The position numbers were made by a program, and so were the translations under genes. 61,194 nucleotides of DNA from Stenotrophomonas terrae (GTDB lineage Bacteria > Pseudomonadota > Gammaproteobacteria > Xanthomonadales > Xanthomonadaceae), in assembly GCF_001431465.1 (NCBI RefSeq), contig NZ_LDJJ01000019.1, positions 1-61,194 of the forward strand, read 5' to 3'. Shown here piece by piece: positions 35,546 to 44,683 of the stretch. Position 1 is the first letter of the stretch; the number at the start of each line of letters is the position of its first letter. The notes under the pieces are model-generated. The model searched no databases. It was not told where the DNA came from and saw nothing but the letters and a program-made list of their open reading frames with translations.

Positions 35546-35734
35546 GACTTTCCTCCTTGAGTACGGGCGAAAATTGAAGCATCACCCACATGCTTTAGGC
35601 TTTTCTGGCCGAACACGGCCATTATCAGGAAACGTAAAAGGCACACTGTGTCTATTCTGAAGTATAAATGGAACTGGGCCCAATCCTGAGTTGAGTTTTA
35701 CCGACTTCCCCTTCCATGAGTTCCGCATACTTAG
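35546..35734. promoter_or_regulatory. Upstream region of the TIR-ATPase gene
   Basis: These 189 bases separate the TIR-ATPase start from the 3' end of the GlxA-like pseudogene. They hold the perfect ribosome site noted for the TIR gene and presumably its promoter. The right edge of the AT-rich island lies here, immediately beyond the GlxA-like stop. Confidence 0.5.
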
Positions 35735-36712
35735 TCACAACCTCGCACCAAACCGTCTCCGATACTCTCCAGGCGACAACCCAACAATCCGACTGAACAC
35801 CTTCCGAAACGAGCCCGGGTCGCTGTAACCCACGTCCCAGGCAATCCGCTCCAGCGGCACACTACTGGTCTGCGCCATCTCCCGTGCGCGGGCCACGCGT
35901 AGGCGCTGGCAGTATTCGGTGGCGGTCATCCCGGTGGTTTTCTGGAAGCGGCGCAGGAAGGTGCGCTCTTCCAGTCCTGCGCGCTGTGCGAGCTCGGCGG
36001 ATGCGACCTGTTTGGCATGGGTGTCGTGCAGCCATTGCTGCACGGCCAGCACGGCGGCGTCGCCGTGCGTCAGGCGCGGCGAGAAACTGCTGTAGTAGCG
36101 CTGTTAGCGGCCGGGTGGATCGATCAATAGTGTGCGTGCGGCATCCAGCATCACGGCGGCGCCGAGGTAGCGGTCTACCAGCCGCAGGCCGAGGTCGGTC
36201 CAGGCCATGGCACCGCCTGCGCTGAAGATGTCGCCGCCGTCGATGAGCATCTGGTCTACGTCCAGCGTCACGTCCGGAAATCGTGCGGCCAGCAATTCGG
36301 CGTACTGCCAGTTGGTGGTGATGGTGCGGCCGGCCAGGCGCCCCGTTTCGGCCAGCAGGAATGCGCCGGCGCAAACCGATGCGAGCGTGGTGCCGTCGTC
36401 GTGCAGTGCGCGCAGCCAGCCCAGGTAGGGCGCGGCGGCTTCGGGCGAAATCGGCGGCTGCATGCTGGGCGGCAGGATCATTACCTGCGGTGTACCGGTT
36501 GGCGGCTGGCTTGAGCTGTAAACGGCCTGCGGCGCTTGGCCAGGCGCTTCGATGCGCCAGTGCGTGACCTGCAGTTCGGGCGCGGCGGGTGCTGCGCGTT
36601 CGCTGGCGAGCCTGCCAGCCAGGGCGAACAGGTCGGTCAGGCCGAGCACTGCCGCCAGCTGGGCGCCGGGATACAGCAGGATTCCCACTTGGATGTGACC
36701 GTCGGTGCGCAT
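35735..36712 (-). pseudogene. GlxA-family regulator (DJ-1/PfpI plus AraC HTH) with internal stop
   Basis: The first part (36712-36104) encodes a DJ-1/PfpI-like sensor domain with ASVCAGAFLLAETGRLAGR. The second part encodes an AraC-type HTH domain ([50 protein letters not shown]). Both are in the same frame, separated only by TAA at 36104-36106 (...PPGR, stop, [11 protein letters not shown]...). One base change from a Glu or Gln codon would make a 325-residue protein of normal GlxA length. It is probably a recent nonsense mutation, or a sequence error. The divergent hydrolase would be its natural target. Confidence 0.8.
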
Positions 36713-36816
36713 CTGTCGGTACAGCCCTCAAGAATGTCGGTAACGCCTCTTCGTGGTGGCAGGCCGGTCGCGGAGACTTCTACCACACCATTCAACCACC
36801 CATCAGGGAGCCGTAC

Positions 36817-37365
36817 ATGAGCAAGCGCGCCATTATCGTCGTCGATCTTCAGAATGAATACCTTGCCACCGGCAAGCTGCCCTTGGTGGGCATTGATGCC
36901 GCCACCGCCAACGCGGTGCGCGTGATTGCCGATGCGCGGACCAAGGGCGTGCCGGTGCTGCATGTCCGCCATGAATCCGCCAGCAGTGACGCACCGATCT
37001 TCGTGCCGGACTCGGACGGGGTGCGGATCATGGCCGCTGTCGCGCCTATCGGCGATGAGCCGGTGATCGTCAAGAACCACGTCAATTCGTTCCGCGATAC
37101 CGATCTGAAGCAGCAGCTTGAGGCGCGCGGGATCGAGGACGTGGTGGTGGTTGGTGCGATGAGCCATATGTGCGTGGATGCGGTGGTGCTTGCGTCGGCC
37201 GACATGGGCTATGCGGTCACCGTGCTGCACGACGCCTGCGCTACCCGTGACCTAGAGTTCAACGGGGTTGTGGCGCCGGCTGCGCAGGTGCATGCGGCGA
37301 TGATGGCGTCGTTTGCGTTCGGGTATGGGCGGGTGCTTGCTGCGGATGCGTATCTGGCTGGTTGA
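36817..37365 (+). CDS. Isochorismatase-like cysteine hydrolase
   Basis: The 182-residue protein has the triad of the family: D10 (IIVVDLQNEY), K86 (VIVKNHVNSF) and C119 (AMSHMCVDAVVLAS). Members hydrolyse amides or vinyl ethers such as nicotinamide or isochorismate; the substrate here is not fixed. ATG 36817 is preceded by GGGAG; the longer upstream frame overlaps the divergent regulator. It is divergent from the GlxA-like pseudogene, a common pairing in which the regulator activates the hydrolase. Confidence 0.88.
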   Translation: MSKRAIIVVDLQNEYLATGKLPLVGIDAATANAVRVIADARTKGVPVLHVRHESASSDAPIFVPDSDGVRIMAAVAPIGDEPVIVKNHVNSFRDTDLKQQLEARGIEDVVVVGAMSHMCVDAVVLASADMGYAVTVLHDACATRDLEFNGVVAPAAQVHAAMMASFAFGYGRVLAADAYLAG

Positions 37366-37525
37366 TGGTCAGCAACAACAGACGAACAAGCGTGCAGTGC
37401 TTCGTCGTCGAATACCCAAGCAACGCTGGCATTCCCGTTCGATAGATAGGAATCGTCTGGAAAGAAAATTGACCCCGTCCTACCGCCTTTAGACTTGTTA
37501 CCTGACGTCCAAGGAGGACCGATGG

Positions 37526-39373
37526 ATGGCAAGAACATGGATTGTGGTGGGCGATGCCACCACAAGCGGCGGCAGGGTAATTACTGGCTCGCCTGCAACG
37601 GATATTGAAGGCAAGCCGGTCGCGCGCATCGGCGACAAAGCCACCTGCCCCACCGTGCACAAGGGCGTATTTCCGATCATCACCGGTGACGCGAGCATCG
37701 TCATTGATGGTCAGCCGGTGGCGCGCCAAGGCGATAGCCTTGCTTGCGGCTGCCGCTTGTTGGCAGGCAAGCAGAACCTGGTTTACGTGGATCAAGGCGC
37801 CTCCACGGCACCCGGGGCTGGCCAGCTACCGCTTGCGGCAACCAACCTCCGGCAGGCGACACCTGCATCAACCGGCAGCGGCTTCGCCCCGGCCCCAGCG
37901 CTGCAAGCTGAAGACCTGACACTGCACTATCACTATGGCGATCTGGACAAGACGCCCGTACGCGGTGCCAGCTACCGGGTGATGCTGGCCGATGACAGCA
38001 TACGCTCAGGCAGCCTGGATGACGCAGGCAAAGCCGTTCTGGGCAACGTCTCGGTCGGCCCGATCCAGGTGCTCTACCAGCACGATCTGGATGACAGCGA
38101 CGACGCTGACATCCTCAGCGCAAGGGAGCAGATCAAGCAGGCACTGGATGCAATCGTTGCACAGACGAGAGCGGACTTCGCTGCGGAGTGGACGCAGTGG
38201 AACAACGCGGGTTGGGCAAAGAAGAAAGCGCTCAAAGCCGGAAACATTGCGTTGGGAACAGCACAAGGCGCCTGGGACTATGTCAGCGGCACCGCTGAGA
38301 CCATCTGGCAACTGGCGGTGCTCTATTACAAGACCGATGCCGAACTGCATCAATGGAAGGTGCTGCTACTGACCGGCGACAGAGCTGGCTTGGATCGCAA
38401 GATCGCGGACTACCGTGCCCAAGGCAAACAGGTCATGGCCGCCGCTAGCGAAATGAAGGAGATGTTCAACCTACTGATCGACGATCCGGCGATAGTGAAC
38501 ATGCTGCCGCAGTTTGCCGAAGACTGGTGGACTGCCATTCCCCCGGACGAGGCAGAGAATCTGAAGTCCCGCTTCAGCGGCCAGATCGCCCTGGACATGA
38601 TTGTTACCATAGTGCTGGCTGCGGTCACCATTGAAGTCGGCGGTGCCGGCGGAATCGGCTACGTTGCCGCCAAGGCTGGTACAACAGCGGCCCGTGTCGG
38701 CCAGAAGGTATTCAAACTTCTGGAGCAGGTCGAGGATGCATTCAAGGCGCTTGCCAAGGCGTTGCGCGTGCGCAAGCGACGGCAGGCCGACAGCAACCGC
38801 CAAGCCAACGTGAAGCGCGAGGTGGTCACGGTAGCGACGCCGAAGCGAATGCCGCAAAAGAGGTTGCCATGCTTCAGCCCGCAGAACTTGCCCGAAGAAA
38901 AGTTCCCGGAGATGGACCGGCAGCTGGAGGGGCAACAGCAAGGCCTGAACGATATGACCGTGCAGGAGTATCTGGATGGTCGGGCTGCATTTGATCCAAA
39001 AAACAGAGATAGAAAGGTAGCGAGAGAAGCTCGAAAAGACTATGCCCGCGAGCTAACTGCAGAAAAGACCAACCATCACATATCTCAAGGGACTCCACCG
39101 GCTGAAGCGAAGCGCTTGGCCAAAGCAGAGACCGAGGAAACCCTGAAGACCCTCAATGCCTTGCACAATCCCGATATGGTCGCTGGTGGAAAGGACATAA
39201 TTGCGGACTTTGGAGACGGTGAGGTCAATACCACCATTGGCAGGCAGTGGACCCAGAAGAAGAAGGACGAGGTGTCACGGATACAACAGCTCGATAAAGC
39301 CGCCAATGAAGTCCCTCACGCAGAACGGGCAAACAGTAAAATGAACGGGAAAATGGAGCGCTGCAAAAAATGA
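37526..39373 (+). CDS. PAAR-domain type VI secretion effector with Ntox15/Tde-like DNase end
   Basis: This is a 615-residue polymorphic toxin. Residues about 1-88 form a PAAR domain (PATDIEGKPVARIGDKATCP, GHD-like SIVIDGQPVARQGD), which caps the VgrG spike. A middle region with helices and a hydrophobic segment near residues 350-385 may help delivery. The C-terminus matches the Ntox15/Tde DNase pattern: NHHISQGTPP followed by ALHNPDMVAGGKD, with the HxxD motif at 547-550, and VNTTIGRQW. It should be injected into rival cells. AAGGAGG lies at 37511-37517. The stop overlaps the first immunity gene (ATGA). Confidence 0.87.
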   Translation: MARTWIVVGDATTSGGRVITGSPATDIEGKPVARIGDKATCPTVHKGVFPIITGDASIVIDGQPVARQGDSLACGCRLLAGKQNLVYVDQGASTAPGAGQLPLAATNLRQATPASTGSGFAPAPALQAEDLTLHYHYGDLDKTPVRGASYRVMLADDSIRSGSLDDAGKAVLGNVSVGPIQVLYQHDLDDSDDADILSAREQIKQALDAIVAQTRADFAAEWTQWNNAGWAKKKALKAGNIALGTAQGAWDYVSGTAETIWQLAVLYYKTDAELHQWKVLLLTGDRAGLDRKIADYRAQGKQVMAAASEMKEMFNLLIDDPAIVNMLPQFAEDWWTAIPPDEAENLKSRFSGQIALDMIVTIVLAAVTIEVGGAGGIGYVAAKAGTTAARVGQKVFKLLEQVEDAFKALAKALRVRKRRQADSNRQANVKREVVTVATPKRMPQKRLPCFSPQNLPEEKFPEMDRQLEGQQQGLNDMTVQEYLDGRAAFDPKNRDRKVAREARKDYARELTAEKTNHHISQGTPPAEAKRLAKAETEETLKTLNALHNPDMVAGGKDIIADFGDGEVNTTIGRQWTQKKKDEVSRIQQLDKAANEVPHAERANSKMNGKMERCKK

Positions 39374-40050
39374 GCCTGATACTGGATGAGAGCTTCGACT
39401 ACTTCTATAACCAGGAGGGTTTTGGGCCGCAGATCAACAGCACACCCGTACCCGAATCCATTGTGGAAGCTTATCGCGGGAAGTTGCCCGACGCACTGCT
39501 GACCTACTGGAAGGCGATGGGCTGGGCAGGCTTTGGCAATGGTTTGCTCTGGTTGGTGGACCCACGCGAATACGCTAACGTTCTCAACGCATGGATACAT
39601 GGCACCGATTTTTACAGCAAAGATCGGTATCACGTCTTCGCCCGGGGAGCGTTTGGCAATTTGTACGTCTGGGGCGAACGAACTGGCCCAAGCCTGCATA
39701 TCAACGCGCCCAACTCAATGATTTTCCCTTCCGACAAGTCAGCGGCCATGGCAAGGGGCGAGGCTGACCTGCTGCTGCAAACCTGGTTTGTCGTGTGCGA
39801 TAAGGACGCATTCGATAAAGATGACGGTGACGACAAGCCGCTCTTCGAGCGCGCTGTAACGCTACTCGGCCGCCCAGGACCGGAAGATATGTTCGGCTTT
39901 GTTCCAGCGCTGGCCCTCGGCGGCCCGCGCCGCTTGGACCATGTACAGAAGGTCAATGCAGTAGAGCATCTAATGTTCCTGGCGCAGATCCACCCGCCTC
40001 GAGTGATGCTGGACATTGTGAAAGAGGCTAAGTCTCGCGGACTTATGTAG
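39370..40050 (+). CDS. GAD-like/DUF1851 immunity protein (Tdi-like), copy 1
   Basis: This 226-residue protein matches the immunity proteins of Tde-type effectors, which carry a GAD-like N-terminal part (FDYFYNQEGFGPQ, LPDALLTYWKAMGWAGFGNGLLWLVDP) and a DUF1851 C-terminal part (FVPALALGGP, DHVQKVNAVEHLMFLAQ). It overlaps the effector stop by 4 bases, the usual arrangement that couples toxin and immunity translation. It presumably binds the DNase end in the producing cell. Confidence 0.87.
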   Translation: MSLILDESFDYFYNQEGFGPQINSTPVPESIVEAYRGKLPDALLTYWKAMGWAGFGNGLLWLVDPREYANVLNAWIHGTDFYSKDRYHVFARGAFGNLYVWGERTGPSLHINAPNSMIFPSDKSAAMARGEADLLLQTWFVVCDKDAFDKDDGDDKPLFERAVTLLGRPGPEDMFGFVPALALGGPRRLDHVQKVNAVEHLMFLAQIHPPRVMLDIVKEAKSRGLM

Positions 40051-40166
40051 AGCCGGCACGCGCGACTTGGGCGGGACCACTGGCCTTTCAGCGCGTCCCT
40101 ACTTACCTGTGCTAAAGCCTTTGATCGCAGGGCGCCGACCTGAGGACCAAACACAGCGCAGCCCCT

Positions 40167-40853
40167 ATGACGCCCACGCCATTTCAAGACGATAGATTCG
40201 ATTACTTCTACAACGACGAAGGGTTCGGCCCACAGATCGACAGCGAACCTGTGCCGATCTCAGTCATTGAAGCCTATCGAGGAAAGCTCCCCGATGCGCT
40301 GCTCACCTACTGGGGAAAAATTGGCTGGGGCGGGTACGGCAATGGACTGCTCTGGCTTGTGGACCCCGGTAAATATGCGGGGGTACTGCGCGCCTGGATC
40401 CACGGCACCGAGCTGTACAGCAAGGATCGTTACTATGTCTTTGCCTACAGCGCATTCGGCGATATTTATGCTTGGGGGGAGCGCACTGGACAAAGCATCC
40501 TTATCAACGCTCCAAATTCGCGCATTTTCCCAACTGACAGCTCGGAAAAGATTGCGCTGGGGAAAGCCGACTCCATGCTAAGAAGCTGGTTTTCCTCTCG
40601 GGACAAGAAACAGCTCGACGAGGAAGACGTGGATAACAAGCCACTCTTCGATCGCGCGGTGAAGCTGCTCGGCCGCCCAAAACCGGACGAGATGTTTGGT
40701 TTTGTGCCTGCGCTGGCCCTCGGCGGGCCGAGCCGCCTTGACCATCTGCAAAAGGTCAACGCAGTTGAACACCTGATGTTCCTGGCTCAGGTCCAACCTC
40801 CTCGGGTGATGCTGGACATCGTCAAAGAGGCTAAGTCTCGCGGACTTATGTAG
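40167..40853 (+). CDS. GAD-like/DUF1851 immunity protein (Tdi-like), copy 2
   Basis: The 228-residue paralogue is closely similar to copy 1 along its whole length, ending in the same PPRVMLDIVKEAKSRGLM. It lies 116 bases downstream. Tandem immunity copies usually protect against related toxin variants of kin or neighbours. There is no second effector end in the window, so this may be an orphan immunity gene left from toxin exchange. Differences between the copies are scattered rather than at one end. Confidence 0.85.
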   Translation: MTPTPFQDDRFDYFYNDEGFGPQIDSEPVPISVIEAYRGKLPDALLTYWGKIGWGGYGNGLLWLVDPGKYAGVLRAWIHGTELYSKDRYYVFAYSAFGDIYAWGERTGQSILINAPNSRIFPTDSSEKIALGKADSMLRSWFSSRDKKQLDEEDVDNKPLFDRAVKLLGRPKPDEMFGFVPALALGGPSRLDHLQKVNAVEHLMFLAQVQPPRVMLDIVKEAKSRGLM

Positions 40854-40996
40854 AAATCAGCAATTGCACGGAACAGCGTCGGCCGGATCGATTGATCATC
40901 CACTAGTACGCTGACCGTGGCTTTTTGCCGCTGTTGTCTGGTACAACGCGGCACGGAGTTGCGGAGCAACTCAGGCCCGAACTATTGGACTCATCG

Positions 40997-41389
40997 ATGC
41001 GATTCAAACTGCCTCACCTAGCTACCCTATTTCTTTTCATGGCTGCTGCACCCGCCTTCGCTCAAACAACCATCTGCAAGGTCGAGGGTGACTCGACCGG
41101 CCCGGAACTGATTTCCTGGGACACCAAGACACAACGGGCGGAAGTGAAGATGCTGGGCGAAGCCCTGCAGGGAAAGCTGACCTGGCGGAGGAAGCACGAT
41201 GATCTTGGCGACAAGGTCAACCTGAGCTTCACGCCTGCTGATCCGCTGTTTGGGGATGAGTATGAGTTTGTCGTGTTCCCGACCGAGAGCGGGCACCGGG
41301 TGATGGGCGTGGGCTACAAGTACTACGGCGGCGTCAAATATCTCAATATCAGCCAAGGGAACTACAGCGCTACCTGTAGCTCGCTGTAG
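40997..41389 (+). CDS. Small secreted protein, unknown
   Basis: The 130-residue protein has a signal peptide (LATLFLFMAAAPAFAQ) and a mature domain of about 110 residues with two cysteines (TICKVEGD and YSATCSSL) that may form a disulfide. I do not recognise the family. The start at 40997 precedes the signal sequence. It follows the immunity genes but has its own spacing of 143 bases and probably its own promoter. Confidence 0.7.
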   Translation: MRFKLPHLATLFLFMAAAPAFAQTTICKVEGDSTGPELISWDTKTQRAEVKMLGEALQGKLTWRRKHDDLGDKVNLSFTPADPLFGDEYEFVVFPTESGHRVMGVGYKYYGGVKYLNISQGNYSATCSSL

Positions 41390-41493
41390 TTCCGCCGATA
41401 GCGTGGTGGCTACTGCTTCGATGTGTGGGCACAGCAGAAGCAATACTGGGAACTCGGCGCTGATCTTGGCCGTCTGGCTCGACCAGGCGGCGG

Positions 41494-42696
41494 CTATTTC
41501 GGGCACGCCGTGGCAGGGTCCGCCTTTGCCACGTCAGCGCCCCACAGGCAGACAATGCGGTCCAGCGCCAAGCCGCTGCGCGAGTTGCTGAAGAACACGA
41601 TGCCATCGCCCGTTGCAGGCCGCATCAGGAACTTGGCGCGGAAGCCTGCCTGGTTACGGCCATCGTGACCGACGGCGACGCTGCCGTCGGGAAGCTGCTC
41701 AATGAAATGGCCCAGCCCATAAACCATTTCCTTGGGTGCGCGTGGCGCACTCAGCTCTGAAGGTGCATGCAGTTGTGAAAGCTGCGCGTGGTTCAACGGG
41801 TGTGCGCCGGGGGTGCCATCCATGCCTGCGATCATCCAGCGCGAGAAGTCGCGCACGCTGGTAGTCAGCGTTGAAGGCGCCTGTTCCACGTAGTAACGCA
41901 TGGGCACCGGACTGCCATCGTCGCCATGCCCTTCAGCGGCACCTGCAAGCACGGTAGGCGTCATCGCCACGCTACTGTGCGTCATGTGCAGCGGCTTGAA
42001 TACCAGATCACGCGCCAAGTCCTGGTATCTGCGGCCCGTGGTGCGCTCGATGGCCAATTGCAACAAGGTATAGCCGCCGCCGGAGTAGTTGAACTTGCTG
42101 CCCGCCGGTGCAATCAGCTCGACCGCACCGCGCCCGTTGGTCTGCCCCGCCAGCGATTGCTCCAGTGTTGGCAATGCCTTGAAATCAAGCCAGCCTTCGT
42201 AGCCGCCCACACTGGTGCCAGCGCTGTTGGAAAGCAGGTGACGAACCGTGATCTTGCGGTAGTCGTATGGACCCTGCGCCACCGGCCATGGCGAGAGTAG
42301 ATCCGCCACTGGCTGATCAAGCTGGATACGCCCTTGCTCGGCCAGGCGCATCGTTACCCAGCTGGCGATGGGTTTGGATAGTGAGGCTGCTACGAATACG
42401 GTGTCGGGAGTTACCGGCACTTTGCCCGCGTGATCTGCATAGCCAAAGCCCTGCGCATACGCCAGCTTGCCGTCAACGATCAGGCCCACGGCCACACCTT
42501 GGATCTTGGCCTCCTGCATGATGGCAGGAACCTCTCGCTCGATGACCTGGGCGAAAGGTGGGGGGTTCTGTTTGGTGGATGCGGGCGCGGCTTGGCTGTT
42601 GGTGCTGAACGCGGCCAGCAGCATCAAGGCTAGGCCGGGTTTGATTCTTGAGTGCGGGTGACGGAGCGGTGGGCGTTGAATGCGTTTGGGATGCAT
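41494..42696 (-). CDS. Serine hydrolase of the class C beta-lactamase-like family
   Basis: The 400-residue protein has a signal peptide (LALMLLAAFSTNSQAA) and the penicillin-binding-protein fold motifs: SxxK at 105-108 (ASLSKPIAS), the YSG motif in FNYSGGGYTLL, and a late HDG (VGHDGRNQAG). Such enzymes include esterases, D-amino peptidases and beta-lactamases. The class C beta-lactamase YxN is YSG here, which points to an esterase or peptidase rather than a true beta-lactamase. The gene stands alone. Confidence 0.85.
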   Translation of the reverse strand: MHPKRIQRPPLRHPHSRIKPGLALMLLAAFSTNSQAAPASTKQNPPPFAQVIEREVPAIMQEAKIQGVAVGLIVDGKLAYAQGFGYADHAGKVPVTPDTVFVAASLSKPIASWVTMRLAEQGRIQLDQPVADLLSPWPVAQGPYDYRKITVRHLLSNSAGTSVGGYEGWLDFKALPTLEQSLAGQTNGRGAVELIAPAGSKFNYSGGGYTLLQLAIERTTGRRYQDLARDLVFKPLHMTHSSVAMTPTVLAGAAEGHGDDGSPVPMRYYVEQAPSTLTTSVRDFSRWMIAGMDGTPGAHPLNHAQLSQLHAPSELSAPRAPKEMVYGLGHFIEQLPDGSVAVGHDGRNQAGFRAKFLMRPATGDGIVFFSNSRSGLALDRIVCLWGADVAKADPATACPK

Positions 42697-42884
42697 GGCT
42701 TCGGTCTCTGCCTGGAGTTTGTGAGCTGCAGCGGGATGCTTGAGTGGATGGAGTCTTCACGGGCTGGAGGCCGTAGCTCTGGGGTGTATGGCGCTGCCGG
42801 CTTTGGCAAGCTTCCCTCGGGCGGGCGCTGCTATAGCGCCGGCGTCCTTTGAACGGCTCCGAAGGGTGGGTGAACGTCTCCGGG

Positions 42885-43612
42885 CTTTTGTAGGAGCGGC
42901 GTGAGCTGCGAAGCTGGGGATGTTTGGGGTGTTGGGCTATTGCGAAGTGCACCCCTCCCCAACCCTCCCCTGCGCTTTGCGCAAGGGAGGGGGCGAAGCT
43001 GGCTTCGCTTGGTGCTGCTGCGCTGCTGGCGTGCTTTTGTGGGAGCTGCGTTAGCTGCGAAGCTAGGGATGTTTGGGGTGTTGGTCTATTGCGAAGTGCA
43101 CCCCTCCCCAACCCTCCCCTGCGCTTTGCGCAAGGGAGGGGGCGAAGCTGGCTTCGCTTGGTGCTGCTGCGCTGCTGGCGTGCTTTTGTGGGAGCTGCGT
43201 TAGCTGCGAAGCTAGGCATGTTTGGGGTGTTGGTCTATTGCGAAGTGCACCCCTCCCCAACCCTCCCCTGCGCTTTGCGCAAGGGAGGGGGCTCAAGCTG
43301 GCTTTGCTTGGAGCTGGTGCTTTGCTGGCGTGCTTTTGTAGGAGCGGTGTTAGCCGCGAAGCTGGGGATGCTTGGGGTGTTGGGCTATTGCGAAGTGCAC
43401 CCCTCCCCAACCCTCCCCTGCGCGTTGCGCAAGGGAGGGGGCTGAGCTGGCTTTGCTTGGAGCTGCGGCGTTGTTGGCCTGCTTTTGTAGGAGCGGTGTT
43501 AGCTGCGAAGCTGGGGATGTTTTGGGTGTTTGGCTATTGCGAAGTGCACCCCTCCCCGGCCCTCCCCTGCGCTTTGCGCAAGGAAGGGGGCTCAAGCGGG
43601 CCTCGCTTGTTT
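42885..43612. repeat. Five-unit tandem REP array, unit about 149 bp
   Basis: This gap of about 1.07 kb before the STM4015 gene is filled by tandem units starting at 42889, 43038, 43187, 43337 and 43486 (spacing 149, 149, 150, 149). Each unit has a REP variant (TGTGGGAGCTGCGTTAGCTGCGAAGC), a short GATGTTTGGGGTGTTG linker, and a second palindrome CCCTCCCCTGCGCTTTGCGC. The first two to three units are nearly identical. Long open frames across it are artefacts. Conserved spacers exclude CRISPR. Confidence 0.88.
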
Positions 43613-43764
43613 TGGTTACTTGTTTTTTGTGCCTGATTGCTGCGGTAGCACGGGATGATTACCGAACGACGACGGCTCCGTGTGCGCTAGCAAACGTGAT
43701 GCCCCGCTGCCAGCGCGGCCAATCTCTCGGTTATGCTACGGCACCATTCCGGCAAGGACGTACC

Positions 43765-44676
43765 GTGACCATTGGCGAATACACGCAGGTTTATCGTGGC
43801 AAGAAAGTCGTTGATTTCAAGATGGGGGGCTCCGCTGTAGCCGGCGATGTCGCTTACCGCTTGATGCAGGAATACGACAGCGACGAGAGCCAGGAAGAAC
43901 TGCTGGCTAATTTCTTCGAGCGCGTTGATCCGAAATCAGTTGAAGTGCTGATCATCGGTGCATGGGATGAAGCATCTGGCGAGGGCCCGCAGGGTCTGAT
44001 CGATGGGCTGATTGCGCGCCGTGCCGAGCTAGGCAACCTGAAGGCGCTGTTCGTGGGCGATATGACCTACGAAGACTGCGAGATGTCGTGGATCAACCAG
44101 ATCTCCTACAACCCGTTGCTGGAGGCCTTCCCGGGCCTGGAATCGCTGCGTATCCGCGGCACCTCCGAACTTGAACTGCAGCCCTTCACGCATGCGTCGC
44201 TGCAGGAACTGGCGATCGAGAGCGGTGGCCTGCCGAACGAGATCGTCATTGCCATCGCCAACTCCACGCTGCCGGCCCTGCGCCATCTCGAGCTGTGGCT
44301 GGGTGATGACGGCTATGGCTTCGATGGCGATGTGGCGGTCTACCAGCGCCTGTTGTCGGCGATCGGGCCGGAGCGGCTGCAGTACCTGGGCCTGCGCAAT
44401 GCAATGATCAGCGACGAGCTGGCGGTGTGGCTGGCCGGTGAGCCCTGGCTGGGCTCGCTGCAGACGCTGGATCTGTCGCTGGGCACCATCGGCGATGTGG
44501 GTGCGCAGGCGCTGTGCGAGAGCCAGAACCTCGGCGGCCTGCAGCGCATCGACCTGAGCCACCACTTCATTTCCGAGGAATGGCAGAAGAAGCTGCAGGC
44601 GCTGCCGTGCACCGTGGTGCTGGACGATCCGGAAGAAGAAGATGACGGTGACCGCTACGTGGCGGTGTCCGAGTAA
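43765..44676 (+). CDS. STM4015 family LRR-like protein
   Basis: This 303-residue protein with leucine-rich, RNI-like repeats (LQELAIESGGLPNEI, LRHLELWLGD, LQYLGLRNAMISDE, LQTLDLSLGTIGDVGAQAL, LQRIDLSHHFISE) matches the STM4015 family. A GTG start at 43765 is chosen: it is preceded by AAGGA (43753-43757) and gives the N-terminus MTIGEYTQVYRGKKVVDF. The upstream frame is REP sequence. It opens a five-gene, plus-strand cluster. Its role in the pathway is not known; the repeats suggest protein binding. Confidence 0.85.
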   Translation: MTIGEYTQVYRGKKVVDFKMGGSAVAGDVAYRLMQEYDSDESQEELLANFFERVDPKSVEVLIIGAWDEASGEGPQGLIDGLIARRAELGNLKALFVGDMTYEDCEMSWINQISYNPLLEAFPGLESLRIRGTSELELQPFTHASLQELAIESGGLPNEIVIAIANSTLPALRHLELWLGDDGYGFDGDVAVYQRLLSAIGPERLQYLGLRNAMISDELAVWLAGEPWLGSLQTLDLSLGTIGDVGAQALCESQNLGGLQRIDLSHHFISEEWQKKLQALPCTVVLDDPEEEDDGDRYVAVSE

Positions 44677-44683
44677 GCCGAAG

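Noticed and set aside
32498..35680. 9-bp direct repeat AACTGGGCC as target-site duplication of the AT-rich island
   Set aside because: Nine bases are too few to exclude chance over this distance, and no integrase or inverted ends accompany it.
41494..42696. Class C beta-lactamase
   Set aside because: The SxxK motif is present but the YxN motif is YSG, so an esterase or peptidase is more likely.
42885..43612. CRISPR array or tandem-repeat protein gene
   Set aside because: The whole 149-bp unit is conserved, and the frames through it change between units and have no start or function.
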